A DNA stretch of 64,000 nt, from the NCBI RefSeq assembly GCF_003584565.2, contig NZ_CP031010.1, positions 4,340,001-4,404,000 of the forward strand, read 5' to 3'. Below are positions 52,945-62,077 of the stretch, piece after piece. The DNA comes from Alteromonas sp. RKMC-009 (GTDB lineage: Bacteria > Pseudomonadota > Gammaproteobacteria > Enterobacterales > Alteromonadaceae). The notes under the pieces are model-generated. The model was not told the origin of the DNA, made no database searches, and worked only from the letters and a program-made list of their open reading frames with translations. Every line of letters begins with the position of its first letter. The stretch's first letter is position 1. The translations under genes were made by a program, and so were the position numbers.

Positions 52945-55059
52945 TTAAAACTGATATTTCACACTGGCAGTGTAATTCACCGGCGAGCCCGGCATTACCC
53001 AAAGCTTGTGGTATGAGTTTTCAAAGTACACTTCATCAAACAGGTTATTGACGTCGAACTTCACACTCAGCTTCTCATTTAATGCCAGCGAAGCCGACAG
53101 GTTCACCAGCGTATAGGACGGCAGTATAAATCCGGCGTCAGTGGTTTCCCCCAGGCGGTCGCCCACATAACGCACCGTTGCACCGAAGAACGCCTCTTTT
53201 TCCATCAGTTTCGTGTAGTGATTCAGCGAGATATAACCTGCATGTTTTGCCACATTGATCAGGCGGGAACCTTTCGGAATGGTCACGCCCCAATCGAGGT
53301 TGTTCACTTCATTGGCGGTTTGCGCATCCGTGTAAGCATACGAGAAATCCAGACGGGTATTGGCTGTTAAGTCTGTGGTCAACTGAAACTCAATGCCCTG
53401 ACTCTCCACTGTACCTAATGTCGCCGACAACCCGGTGTTGGGCTCTGCTGTCAGCATATTGGTTTTTTCAGCGTCAAAGATAGCAATGCTACCGGAGAAC
53501 CGCTCAGCCAGATTTTCCCACTTAGCACCCACTTCAAACGAGGTTGTTTCTTCCGGGTCAAACGCGTTGCGGTCGGAATCAAGCCCGGGGTTGGGTCTGA
53601 ATCCTTCGGCATAGCTGGTATACAGGCTGACCTTTTCGTTTACAGCATAAGTCAGGCCGAGACGGGGCGTGACCACTGTTTGATCCTGGCTCTGACCGGC
53701 ACCTGCCAGATGGTCATAAATTTCCTGCTCAAATTTGTCTACACGGAAACCCAGCAGAAGTTTAGTGGCTTCATTCAACTCGATGAGATCCTGCGCATAA
53801 AAACCCAGACCCTGTTGCTTTTCTGCAGTAAGGGTAACAGGCGATACATCAGGACGGGCTATGGTGTAATCAGGATTGGCCGGATCGATACTGTAAGTGG
53901 TGTCACCGGCACCCCAGGCTGTACGCCAGCGACGATAGTCTGTATCGATATGATAATTATAGTAATCAAGACCAATCAGCAGGTTATTGGTTAAACCGGC
54001 AACCTCTGCTTCGCCGCTCAATTCTGCACGTAAGGATAAATCCTGCGCTTCATAATCACGGGTTCTTCGCTGGCGCGACAGAATATCCGGATCAGTCAGT
54101 AATAACTGACGACCAGCCGACAATTCTGTATCTGAAGATTGTCCTTTCATGGATGAATCGCGGTACGCCATACCTGTAAGCAGGTGCCAGCTGTGAGTCA
54201 GTTCGTGGTTCAGCACCAGTTGATGACCGAAGGTTTTCACTTCATGTGCACCGTCCCGGATATCACCGTAAAAGTCTTCAGGGTTCACCGCATCAAAATC
54301 GTTGTCCAGCACATAGACACCACGGTCCAGCGGTTTCTCCTGATCAAGGATTTCCATCTGATAACTCAAACTGGTTACGTCGGACAGGTTCCAGATAAAC
54401 GAAGGATTGATATTGAGGTTTTTAAAGAAAACGGTATCCCTGTATGTGTCAGAGTCTTCATATGAACCATTGAGCCGGTAAGCCATGTCTTCATTCAGAC
54501 CATTCGTGTAATCGAATTCAACCTCTTTCTTACTGTAATTACCCAGTGTGCCCTGAACGTAGCCCTGTTCATCAAACTGTGGCTTTTTAGTAACGATATT
54601 GATGGTACCGCCGGGTTCTCCCTGACCATACAAGGCCGAGCCGGGGCCCTTCATCACTTCAACTGACTGAATATTTACGGTGCCGCGGTTCCCGCTGTAA
54701 CCGCGAACATTGAAGCCGTTAATGAGATAGCCGGTGGCGTTGTTTTCATCGCCTGAGAAACCACGAATAGCAAAGCTGTCGAACATGCCTCCGGAGTTAT
54801 TCTGTCTGACTACAGCAGGAGAAAAGTCCAGCGCATCGATAAACCGGGTAATGCCTTCATTGGCTAACTGATCTGCACTGATACGATCAACTGCCTGAGG
54901 CGTTTGAATTAACGGAACATTGCCACGGTAAGGCTGGAAGTGTCGCTTCACTTCAATGTGTTCCACGTCATCCTTCTTTTCCTGCGCGGCAATAACACTC
55001 TCTTGTGCTGCTGCGCTGGTGGATAGTGCGAGTAATGAATATAAAAACTGCTTTTTCAT
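52945..55059 (-). CDS. TonB-dependent siderophore receptor
   Basis: A 704-residue outer-membrane receptor. A signal peptide (MKKQFLYSLLALSTSAAA) is followed by a Plug domain (about 50-160; VPLIQTPQAVDRISADQL, FAIRGFSGDENNATGYLINGFNV, VEVMKGPGSALYGQGEPGGTINIVTKKP) and a 22-strand barrel ending YTASVKYQF. The plug signature is that of the ferric-siderophore receptor group, so iron(III)-siderophore uptake is likely. No TonB box is obvious and no ABC transporter adjoins. A hairpin and a 12-bp palindrome lie in its leader. It stands alone. Confidence 0.9.
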   Translation of the reverse strand: MKKQFLYSLLALSTSAAAQESVIAAQEKKDDVEHIEVKRHFQPYRGNVPLIQTPQAVDRISADQLANEGITRFIDALDFSPAVVRQNNSGGMFDSFAIRGFSGDENNATGYLINGFNVRGYSGNRGTVNIQSVEVMKGPGSALYGQGEPGGTINIVTKKPQFDEQGYVQGTLGNYSKKEVEFDYTNGLNEDMAYRLNGSYEDSDTYRDTVFFKNLNINPSFIWNLSDVTSLSYQMEILDQEKPLDRGVYVLDNDFDAVNPEDFYGDIRDGAHEVKTFGHQLVLNHELTHSWHLLTGMAYRDSSMKGQSSDTELSAGRQLLLTDPDILSRQRRTRDYEAQDLSLRAELSGEAEVAGLTNNLLIGLDYYNYHIDTDYRRWRTAWGAGDTTYSIDPANPDYTIARPDVSPVTLTAEKQQGLGFYAQDLIELNEATKLLLGFRVDKFEQEIYDHLAGAGQSQDQTVVTPRLGLTYAVNEKVSLYTSYAEGFRPNPGLDSDRNAFDPEETTSFEVGAKWENLAERFSGSIAIFDAEKTNMLTAEPNTGLSATLGTVESQGIEFQLTTDLTANTRLDFSYAYTDAQTANEVNNLDWGVTIPKGSRLINVAKHAGYISLNHYTKLMEKEAFFGATVRYVGDRLGETTDAGFILPSYTLVNLSASLALNEKLSVKFDVNNLFDEVYFENSYHKLWVMPGSPVNYTASVKYQF

Positions 55060-55068
55060 AAAATCTTC

Positions 55069-55105
55069 TGTGCCGGGAATTTACCGGCACAAAATGTTAT
55101 AACAT
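55069..55105 (-). promoter_or_regulatory. Leader hairpin and palindrome upstream of the TonB receptor
   Basis: TGTGCCGG (55069-55076) pairs perfectly with CCGGCACA (55084-55091), ending nine bases from the start codon. Directly upstream lies the perfect palindrome ATGTTATAACAT (55094-55105), which could be an operator or -10 region. I do not see a convincing Fur box. Confidence 0.4.
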
Positions 55106-55201
55106 CACAAAAGCTACCGCAAACAGATTTTTAAAAAACTTTCATGACACACGGAATACGTTTCAGGAATCGATTTTAATGACTTACAGTCCTTTTCCGG
55201 C

Positions 55202-55810
55202 TTAATTTCCAAACATATCAATGGAACCGGTCGCTTTTGTTTCCTCGTTAACACGCATGGCGAGTTCCGCCTCACGGTCATGAATAGTGTTGTTGTTCAT
55301 GTCGTAAATGCGCTTCATCAGCACCGAACCGGTAGATGGCGTGAAGTAAATTTTGCGGGCGTAATTAGCCATCAAATCGCTGGCCAGGATGGGAATATTC
55401 TCGGTTCTTAAGAAGTCGATGGCAAATTCAGAATTGGTTGCGCCGATATCATTTTGCACATAACCGGGCAACACTCTGGCACCGCCGAATACCTTAGCAA
55501 CCAGACGTTTCTTTTCTCCGCCCAGATGCAGGCAATCATTTAACAGCACTTCCATGGCATGCACACCGTAGCGGTTTGCTTCAAAAGACATTTTGTCGAT
55601 TTGCTTATTATTTGGCAGCATGAAATGGTTCATGCCGCCAACTTCAGTGATGGGATCATACAAGCAGACTGCCACGCAGGAGCCGAGTACCGTCACAATG
55701 AGTTTGTCTTCCGCAGTGACATAGTATTGGCCGGGTAAAATTTTTACCGCATCACGGCCAAAACGACTGTCGTAATAGGTGGGAGGCTGACTAAAATCAT
55801 GGGCGGTCAC
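55202..55810 (-). CDS. cheD: Chemoreceptor glutamine deamidase CheD
   Basis: It deamidates Gln residues in chemoreceptors. The 202-residue protein has the catalytic Cys45 in LGSCVAVCLYDP and His62 in GGMNHFMLP, both conserved in the family; the third residue of the triad is less clear. Translation starts at GTG 55810, eleven bases after the cheR stop. It is the last gene of the chemosensory operon; in similar operons cheB follows here, but a TonB receptor gene does instead. Confidence 0.93.
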   Translation of the reverse strand: MTAHDFSQPPTYYDSRFGRDAVKILPGQYYVTAEDKLIVTVLGSCVAVCLYDPITEVGGMNHFMLPNNKQIDKMSFEANRYGVHAMEVLLNDCLHLGGEKKRLVAKVFGGARVLPGYVQNDIGATNSEFAIDFLRTENIPILASDLMANYARKIYFTPSTGSVLMKRIYDMNNNTIHDREAELAMRVNEETKATGSIDMFGN

Positions 55811-55821
55811 GTTATGTGTAA

Positions 55822-56652
55822 CTACCTGACTGGCGCGTAAATTGTTTTACCGACCGGTCTGAGAATATCCGACGCATCAGCAAAATGCTCAGAGTGTCCG
55901 GCGATGTACAAGCTGTCATGCTTGAGATGCCCAACCAGCCTGTTCAGGATCTGATATTGAGTTGGTTTATCAAAATAAATCATTACGTTACGGCAAAAAA
56001 TGACGTCCATTTTCTCTTTGAAGCCATAATCTTTATGTAACAGATTGATTTGCCTGAATTCCACCATCTCCCGCACTTCATCGACCACCCGCACCATGCC
56101 GGATTTCGAGCCTTTGCCACGGTAGAAAAACTGCTTTTGTCTTTCCGGTGACATTTTCTCGATGGACGACGCTTTGTATACACCATTTTTTGCGGTTGCC
56201 AGCACCTTGCTGTCAATGTCCGATGCGTAGATTTTGATACCCGGCCGGAATGAGCCAAAGGTTTCAGCAACAGTCATAGCAATAGAGTAAGGTTCTTCTC
56301 CTGTACTGCTCGCCGCGCACCAAATCGCGGTCACATTGGAATGATTACGAAGGTACTTTTCCAACGCGGTGAAATGATGAGGCTCACGGAAAAATGACGT
56401 TAAGTTAGTAGTCAGCGCATTAACAAATTCCTGTTGCTCAATGTCACTGCGCTCTACCACTTTTAAATAGTCACTAAAGGTTTTCAGCCCCAGCGCCCTG
56501 AGGCGCCGGGATAACCGGCTGTACACCATGGTAACTTTAGAGTCTGCCAGACGAATGCCTGCAATTTTAAACACAGTGGCGCGCACCCGTTCGAAGTCGT
56601 CCTGACTATAAGCATATTCTCTGTCGACTTGTTCAGCGGTTGCGGCGGTCAT
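55822..56652 (-). CDS. cheR: Chemotaxis protein methyltransferase CheR
   Basis: It methylates Glu residues of chemoreceptors with SAM. The 276-residue protein has the N-terminal CheR helical domain (about 10-75) and the SAM-dependent methyltransferase domain (IWCAASSTGEEPYSIAMTV with the SAM site, KIYASDIDSKVL, FRQINLL, DVIFCRNVMIYFD). Its ATG follows the mcp stop codon with no gap (TAA-ATG), so the two are tightly coupled. The neighbouring receptor carries a C-terminal pentapeptide that CheR of this type can bind. Confidence 0.95.
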   Translation of the reverse strand: MTAATAEQVDREYAYSQDDFERVRATVFKIAGIRLADSKVTMVYSRLSRRLRALGLKTFSDYLKVVERSDIEQQEFVNALTTNLTSFFREPHHFTALEKYLRNHSNVTAIWCAASSTGEEPYSIAMTVAETFGSFRPGIKIYASDIDSKVLATAKNGVYKASSIEKMSPERQKQFFYRGKGSKSGMVRVVDEVREMVEFRQINLLHKDYGFKEKMDVIFCRNVMIYFDKPTQYQILNRLVGHLKHDSLYIAGHSEHFADASDILRPVGKTIYAPVR

Positions 56653-58944
56653 TTAGAATGTCTCCCACTCACTCTCGCTTGGCGAGCCTGGCTTCAGAGC
56701 TTTAGGCGCACTCACGGCTGTCATACGTGCGGCCGGCTTTGCAGAGCCGTTCATTCTTTTAGCTGGCGGTGGCGCAAGCAAACTGCCGCCATCCAGTTTG
56801 AACATCGCAACCCGTTCTGTCAGGCCAATGGCTTGTTGTTGCAAGCTGTCAGCCGCAGCAGCAGCCTCTTCAACCAGTGCCGCGTTTTGTTGCGTCATTT
56901 CGTCCATGCTGTTCACGGCTTTGCCCACTTCTTCGATGCTGGTAGCCTGCTCAGAAGACGCTGCAGAGATTTCAGACATGATGTCGTTCACGCGTTGAAT
57001 CGCATTAACCACTTCAGCCATGGTATCGCCGGATTTGTTAACCAACTGGTTACCGCCGTTGATTTTGCCCACAGAGTCAGAAATTAACTCTTTAATTTCC
57101 TTCGCGGCTTCCGCTGAACGTTGTGCCAGCGTACGCACTTCCGATGCTACCACGGCAAAGCCGCGGCCCTGCTCACCGGCTCTGGCTGCCTCTACAGCCG
57201 CATTCAGTGCAAGGATGTTAGTCTGGAAGGCAATACCGTCAATGACGCCGATGATGTCTGAGATTTCCTGAGCTGATGCATTGATATCGCCCATGGTATT
57301 TACCACCTGACGAATAAGATCCCCGCCTTCATTAGCAACTTTTGAAGCCTGAGAAGCCAGCATGTTTGCCTGCTCTGCGTTCTCGGCATTCAGACGCACG
57401 GTACCTGTCAGTTCTTCCATCGCGGAGGCCGTTTCTTCCAAGCTGGACGCCTGCTGCTCAGTCCGGCTGGATAAGTCAGCGTTACCTGTGGCAATTTCCG
57501 ACGAAGCCGTATTAATGGTGTCTACCGCTTCGTTAATCGAACGGATAGTCCCTGAGATTTCTTCGGCAAACGAGTTGATGGCGTTGGCCAGCACCTGGAA
57601 TTCACCCTGAAAGTCATCATCGACCCGCTGTGTTAAGTCACCGGCTGACATTGAAGACATAACATCGCTGATAGTACCGATGATGCGTTTATTATCCTGA
57701 ACGAACCGGTTAATTGAGTTACCCAGTTCAGCGAAGTCACCATCAAGTTGTAACGGGTCGGTATCCAGATCGCCCACCACCAAACGTTGCATAGTGGCAC
57801 GGATAGCCTGAACTGCCTTAACCCGCGCGGTAATATCTACAGCGTATTTAACCACGCGGTAGGGTTTACCATTCTGGTCGAAAATCGGGTTGTAGGAAGC
57901 CTGGATCCACACATCGTCACCGGCTTTATTGATGCGTTTAAACTCATCGGCGAAGTAGATACCTTTACCCAGTTGCTCCCAAAAAGACCGGTATTCCGGG
58001 CTTTTCTTATATTCCGCATCCACAAACATGCTGTGATGTTTGCCCTGAATTTCTTCCAGAGAATAGCCCATGGCACCAAGGAAGTTCTCATTGGCGTTGA
58101 TAATTGTACCGTCCAGGTTAAATTCGATAACCGCCTGAGCACGGTTCAATGCCTCAATCTGACCTCCGTAATAAGCATTTTTGATTTTCTCGTCAGTGAT
58201 GTCTGTTGCAAATTTAACAACCCGGATCACTTTACCGTTTTCATCGTATACCGGGTTGTAAGATGCATTGATCCAAATCTCACTGCCGTCTTTGCGAATC
58301 CGGCAGAACTCACCTGAGGACACCTGACCACGGGCCAGATTGCGCCAAAAGTCTTTATATTCCTGGCTTGACGTATAATCGCTTTTGCAAAAGATACGGT
58401 GGTGTTGACCCTGAATTTCTTCCAGGTCATAACCCACTGCACCGCAAAAATTTTCATTAGCGGTAATAATCGTGCCGTCCGGATAGAACTGAATAACCGC
58501 CTGAACGCGATTCAGTGCGTCAGTAATAGCATTGGTTAAAATGGCATCCTGATTATCAATCAGTTCAACGCTGTAGGCGGTTGTCTCGCCACGCACGTTT
58601 TTCAGCCCGGCCACCGTGACCTTAATATTCCGGTCCTTCAGTTCCAGTAATACTTCGCCACCGCCCGGCGACTGGGCCGCGGCCTGCTGAAGACTGCTGG
58701 CCTGTAAGCCCAGGGCACTGATATTACTGCCAATAAGGGTCATGACTGAAAAGCCGCCATTGCGGGCTTTAATACTACTTTCCAGTTGCCCCAGCAGCGC
58801 TTTTGCCGCTTTGTTTGCGACCACTATGTTGCACTGGCCATCCAGAATCAGCAGACATGCAGACGATGCTTCAAGGGCCTGGATGCTTTCCAGCGATCCT
58901 ACTACGGCATTGTCCTCACCACTTAACCATTTAAAAACACCCAT
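56653..58944 (-). CDS. Soluble methyl-accepting chemotaxis protein with multiple PAS domains
   Basis: A 763-residue receptor without transmembrane segments. It has a degenerate PAS region (about 20-128) and two closely related PAS/PAC repeats (about 133-250 and 255-370; GTIITANENFCGAVGYDLEEIQ and GTIINANENFLGAMGYSLEEIQ). Two HAMP-like modules follow (about 375-480), then a long MA coiled coil with the hairpin tip IDGIAFQTNILALNAAVEAAR. The last five residues, EWETF, match the CheR-tethering pentapeptide. The layout resembles BdlA- and Aer2-type receptors that sense redox state or oxygen with PAS cofactors; the ligand here is unknown. It lies three bases after cheW, in front of cheR. Confidence 0.93.
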   Translation of the reverse strand: MGVFKWLSGEDNAVVGSLESIQALEASSACLLILDGQCNIVVANKAAKALLGQLESSIKARNGGFSVMTLIGSNISALGLQASSLQQAAAQSPGGGEVLLELKDRNIKVTVAGLKNVRGETTAYSVELIDNQDAILTNAITDALNRVQAVIQFYPDGTIITANENFCGAVGYDLEEIQGQHHRIFCKSDYTSSQEYKDFWRNLARGQVSSGEFCRIRKDGSEIWINASYNPVYDENGKVIRVVKFATDITDEKIKNAYYGGQIEALNRAQAVIEFNLDGTIINANENFLGAMGYSLEEIQGKHHSMFVDAEYKKSPEYRSFWEQLGKGIYFADEFKRINKAGDDVWIQASYNPIFDQNGKPYRVVKYAVDITARVKAVQAIRATMQRLVVGDLDTDPLQLDGDFAELGNSINRFVQDNKRIIGTISDVMSSMSAGDLTQRVDDDFQGEFQVLANAINSFAEEISGTIRSINEAVDTINTASSEIATGNADLSSRTEQQASSLEETASAMEELTGTVRLNAENAEQANMLASQASKVANEGGDLIRQVVNTMGDINASAQEISDIIGVIDGIAFQTNILALNAAVEAARAGEQGRGFAVVASEVRTLAQRSAEAAKEIKELISDSVGKINGGNQLVNKSGDTMAEVVNAIQRVNDIMSEISAASSEQATSIEEVGKAVNSMDEMTQQNAALVEEAAAAADSLQQQAIGLTERVAMFKLDGGSLLAPPPAKRMNGSAKPAARMTAVSAPKALKPGSPSESEWETF

Positions 58945-58947
58945 CGA

Positions 58948-59451
58948 TTACTCTCCTACACTCGCCTGACCGACTTCCACCAGCCCAAGTTCATTGCTGT
59001 TAATTAAACTTTCAATATTGACAAGAATGACCATGGTTTCGTCCACATCCGCCAAGCCATGTAAATACCGACTATCAAACGCCACGCCAAACTCCGGAGG
59101 TGGCAACATTTCTTCTTCAGTTAAACGGATAACATCAGATACACCGTCAACCACAATACCCACTATGCGCTCATCCACATTCAACATAATGACAATGGTG
59201 AATTCGTTGTAAGTGGCTTCGCCCACATTGAACTTAATGCGCAGGTCAACCACAGGCACAATATCGCCCCGCAGGTTCATGACCCCTTTTATAAAGTCAG
59301 GAGCATTGGCGATTTTCGTTACCTGCTCGTAACCTCTGATTTCCTTCACGGTGGTGATGTCCAGCGCGTAGTGCTCCTCACCTAAAACAAAACTGAGAAA
59401 TTCACGATCATCTCCGGCCATCACCGACTGTTGTACGGCGGCTTCGCTCAT
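58948..59451 (-). CDS. cheW: Chemotaxis coupling protein CheW
   Basis: It links receptors to CheA in the signalling array. The 167-residue protein is a single CheW domain (FLSFVLGEEHYALDITTVKEIRGYEQVTKIANAPDFIKGVMNLRGDIVPVVDLRIKF). The start ATG 59451 overlaps the cheA stop (ATGA) and has GAGGAG eight bases upstream; an ATG two codons earlier is too close to that site. It is followed by mcp. Confidence 0.95.
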   Translation of the reverse strand: MSEAAVQQSVMAGDDREFLSFVLGEEHYALDITTVKEIRGYEQVTKIANAPDFIKGVMNLRGDIVPVVDLRIKFNVGEATYNEFTIVIMLNVDERIVGIVVDGVSDVIRLTEEEMLPPPEFGVAFDSRYLHGLADVDETMVILVNIESLINSNELGLVEVGQASVGE

Positions 59452-61277
59452 ACACATAACTCCTCTTCTGCGGGCAGTTGACAGTGTTCTGCCACGGCGT
59501 CTGCATCCAGTATCATAGCCACGGTGCCATCACCCATAATTGTTGCTCCTGCCAGACCGGGGATTTTCCGGTAATGGCGCTCCAGACTCTTAATCACCAC
59601 CTGCTGCTGACCTAAAATGGAGTCAACCTGAATGCCGTAGCGTTTTTTGCTACTTTCCACCAGTACAACGATGCCTTGAGTAGCCGACGTGACGGCATCA
59701 TCGATATCCATCATTTGGTGCAGTGCCACCATCGGCCAGTACTGTTCTCTGATCCACAGCAGTTTTTCATTCCGGATATTTTTCAGTTCGTTAGGTTTTG
59801 GTTGGAATGACTCAATTATATTTAGTAGAGGAATCACAAAAATGCGACTTCCAACTTTCACACACATGCCATCAAGAATGGCTAAAGTGAGAGGCAACTG
59901 GATGTAAAACCCTGATCCTTCTCCAGTTTTTGAAACTATCTCAATTCTTCCGCCAATCGACTCAATATTTCGTCTGACCACGTCCATGCCAACTCCCCTG
60001 CCACTGACGTCAGTCACTTCCGCAGCAGTGGAAAAGCCGGGTTCGAAAATCAGATTCCACACATCACTGTCTGGCATGTCGTCACTGAAAGACAGACCAT
60101 TTTGTCGTGCTTTATCCAGAATGCGCTCACGGTTAAGACCGGCACCGTCATCTGTAATACCGATGACGATATTGCCGCCTTTTTGCTCCGCACTCAGTGT
60201 CACCGTACCCGCCTCTGGTTTACCGGCAGCCTTGCGGACTTCAGGGGATTCCACACCGTGATCAATACTGTTGCGCACCAGGTGGGTAAGTGGATCCACC
60301 AGCTTTTCAATCAAACTCTTGTCAATTTCGGTGTGCTCACCTTCCATCACCAGATTGACCTGCTTACCTAACTTTTTAGACAAGTCACGGACAACCCGGG
60401 GGAAACGGCTGAAGGTCATATTTACAGGCAACATCCGCATGGACATCACCGATTCCTGAATTTCCCGTGTATTGCGTTGCAACTCGGTGATTGCATGTTG
60501 CAACCGGTCGCTTGCCTGTCCGTCTACTTCACTGCCCACCATTGAGAGCATTGACTGGGTGATCACAAGCTCTCCCACCAGATTCACCAACCCGTCGATC
60601 TTGGTAGTATCTACGCGGATAGAGGCGTTCTCTTTGGACGGTGAGGCTTTCGCCGGTACTTTTGGTTTTACGGTAACGGCCGCAGGAGCAGGCTCAGGCT
60701 GTCCGGCCGCTTTGGCATCTGCCGCAACGTCTGTGGTGTTAGCAGAAGAGGTTTCATCTGCGCTTTCTGCGACAACAGGTAATGCTTCTTCATCATCAAA
60801 AAAGCCGAAATCGAACCCTTCACCGTTATCACCGGATTCAGAGGATGCCGCCGGCTGGCTGGCCTGACTGCTATTTTCTCCCTGACTCCCGCTCCCAAGG
60901 ACGGTTTCCAGTTCAGCAATACGGGCAGAAATATTGTCGTCGGGAGTATCAGTTCCCGCTTTGTAAGCTTCGAGGGTTTCCTTCAGCACATCTGTGGAGG
61001 AAAGCAGTAAGTCCACGGATTCCGTGGTGAGTGGCATAAGGTGTTTGCGGGCCTGGTCGAGCAGGTTTTCCATGACATGGGTCAGACGGGTAAGTGCGTC
61101 GAAACCAAAAATACCGCTGCCGCCTTTAATGGAGTGGGCGGCGCGAAATATGCTGTTTAGTTCCTCATCATCAGGGGCAGACACATCAATTTCCAATAAG
61201 ATGCGTTCCATTTCCTGCAAATGTTCGTCGCTTTCGTCGAAAAAGACAGTATGAAACTGCCCAACATCAATGGACAT
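59448..61277 (-). CDS. cheA: Chemotaxis histidine kinase CheA
   Basis: A 609-residue cytoplasmic kinase. The Hpt (P1) domain has His48 in RAAHSIKGGSGIFGF as phospho-acceptor. A low-complexity Ala/Ser/Glu linker (about 125-215) takes the place where P2 would lie; I see no CheY-binding P2 domain. The P3 dimerisation domain follows (DGLVNLVGELVITQSML), then the P4 ATPase (HLVRNSIDHGVE N-box, DDGAGLN, GRGVGMDVVRRNI) and the CheW-like P5 domain (about 465-600). GGGAGCG precedes the ATG. It is the second gene of the operon, after cheY. Confidence 0.95.
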   Translation of the reverse strand: MSIDVGQFHTVFFDESDEHLQEMERILLEIDVSAPDDEELNSIFRAAHSIKGGSGIFGFDALTRLTHVMENLLDQARKHLMPLTTESVDLLLSSTDVLKETLEAYKAGTDTPDDNISARIAELETVLGSGSQGENSSQASQPAASSESGDNGEGFDFGFFDDEEALPVVAESADETSSANTTDVAADAKAAGQPEPAPAAVTVKPKVPAKASPSKENASIRVDTTKIDGLVNLVGELVITQSMLSMVGSEVDGQASDRLQHAITELQRNTREIQESVMSMRMLPVNMTFSRFPRVVRDLSKKLGKQVNLVMEGEHTEIDKSLIEKLVDPLTHLVRNSIDHGVESPEVRKAAGKPEAGTVTLSAEQKGGNIVIGITDDGAGLNRERILDKARQNGLSFSDDMPDSDVWNLIFEPGFSTAAEVTDVSGRGVGMDVVRRNIESIGGRIEIVSKTGEGSGFYIQLPLTLAILDGMCVKVGSRIFVIPLLNIIESFQPKPNELKNIRNEKLLWIREQYWPMVALHQMMDIDDAVTSATQGIVVLVESSKKRYGIQVDSILGQQQVVIKSLERHYRKIPGLAGATIMGDGTVAMILDADAVAEHCQLPAEEELCV

Positions 61278-61301
61278 TTTACGCTCCCGTGAAGCATAGA
61301 A

Positions 61302-61667
61302 TCAGCTGGCCAACTTATTGATAACTGTCACAAGTTTATTGGGGTCAAAAGGCTTAACCATCCAGCCGGTGGCACCGGCCGCACGCCCTTTTGCTTTCAT
61401 GTCATCACCTGCTTCGGTAGTTAACATGACGATAGGAACGCGTTGGAATGCCGGTTTGCCTCTGAGCGCTTTAATCAGTGTCAGTCCGTCCATGCGTGGC
61501 ATGTTCTGGTCTGTAAGCACAACATCAAATGCTGAACCGGAACACATATCCAGTGCATGCTGACCGTCTTCGGCTAATGTCACTTCGAAGTTAGCCGCAC
61601 GCAATGTCATTTCCACCATTTGTCTGATTGAAACGGAATCATCTACAACTAAAACCCGTGTACTCAC
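61302..61667 (-). CDS. cheY: CheY-like response regulator
   Basis: A 121-residue single receiver domain. The acidic pair (VLVVDDSVSIRQ), phospho-acceptor Asp in VVLTDQNMPRMDG, Thr in VMLTTEAG and Lys in WMVKPFDP are all present. Start GTG 61667 is chosen because GAGGAG lies seven bases upstream; another GTG five codons earlier overlaps that site. It heads the chemosensory operon. It could control the flagellar motor or a non-motility output; the sequence does not decide. Confidence 0.93.
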   Translation of the reverse strand: MSTRVLVVDDSVSIRQMVEMTLRAANFEVTLAEDGQHALDMCSGSAFDVVLTDQNMPRMDGLTLIKALRGKPAFQRVPIVMLTTEAGDDMKAKGRAAGATGWMVKPFDPNKLVTVINKLAS

Positions 61668-61771
61668 CTGATTACTCCTCACTATTCGGTGTTGGCATTA
61701 AACCGGACAGAAAGTGATCGGTGATGCCAATAAACGTAGTACACAGTATGAACAAGATCCAAATTCGCGAA

Positions 61772-61800
61772 ATTATACTTTTGGTTATTTGGCGACAATA
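61772..61800 (-). promoter_or_regulatory. Possible promoter of the chemosensory operon
   Basis: On the minus strand a consensus TATAAT (61772-61777) lies about 105 bases upstream of cheY; TATTGT (61795-61800) at 17 bases or TTGTCG at 15 bases could be the -35. The rest of the gap 61801-62030 is A/T-rich and shows no supported gene. Confidence 0.35.
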
Positions 61801-62030
61801 GTGAATTTTAACGACATTTGCGACACAGATAGTGTAAGCATTAAATTTTGACTATAAATTAGTCGCTTAACATTGGAATAAGAATGAGTCGCATGAAAGA
61901 AGATGCTGAAATTGTCAGTGAAATCAGCGACAAACATACATGGTTATACATTTATATAACTGAAAGTAAGTAGATGCCACTGAATATTGAAGGCGTATAC
62001 AACCAGCTGATGTCTCGCTCGTATATTCAA

Positions 62031-62054
62031 CTGCGTCCTGAGTAGAGGACGCAG
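62031..62054. terminator. Hairpin downstream of the unknown exported gene
   Basis: CTGCGTCC (62031-62038) pairs perfectly with GGACGCAG (62047-62054) around eight bases, 23 bases after the stop codon of the minus-strand gene. There is no T-run. Confidence 0.5.
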
Positions 62055-62077
62055 CGCGTTGTACGGGCGTAGGTACG

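Noticed and set aside
57787..58317. A 176-codon + strand frame opposite the chemoreceptor PAS repeats
   Set aside because: It mirrors the duplicated PAS coding sequence and has no independent signals.
61884..61973. A 29-codon + strand ORF (MSRMKEDAEIV...) in the gap upstream of cheY
   Set aside because: A weak ribosome-like GGAA precedes it, but it is very short, isolated, and has no recognisable features; not enough to call a gene.
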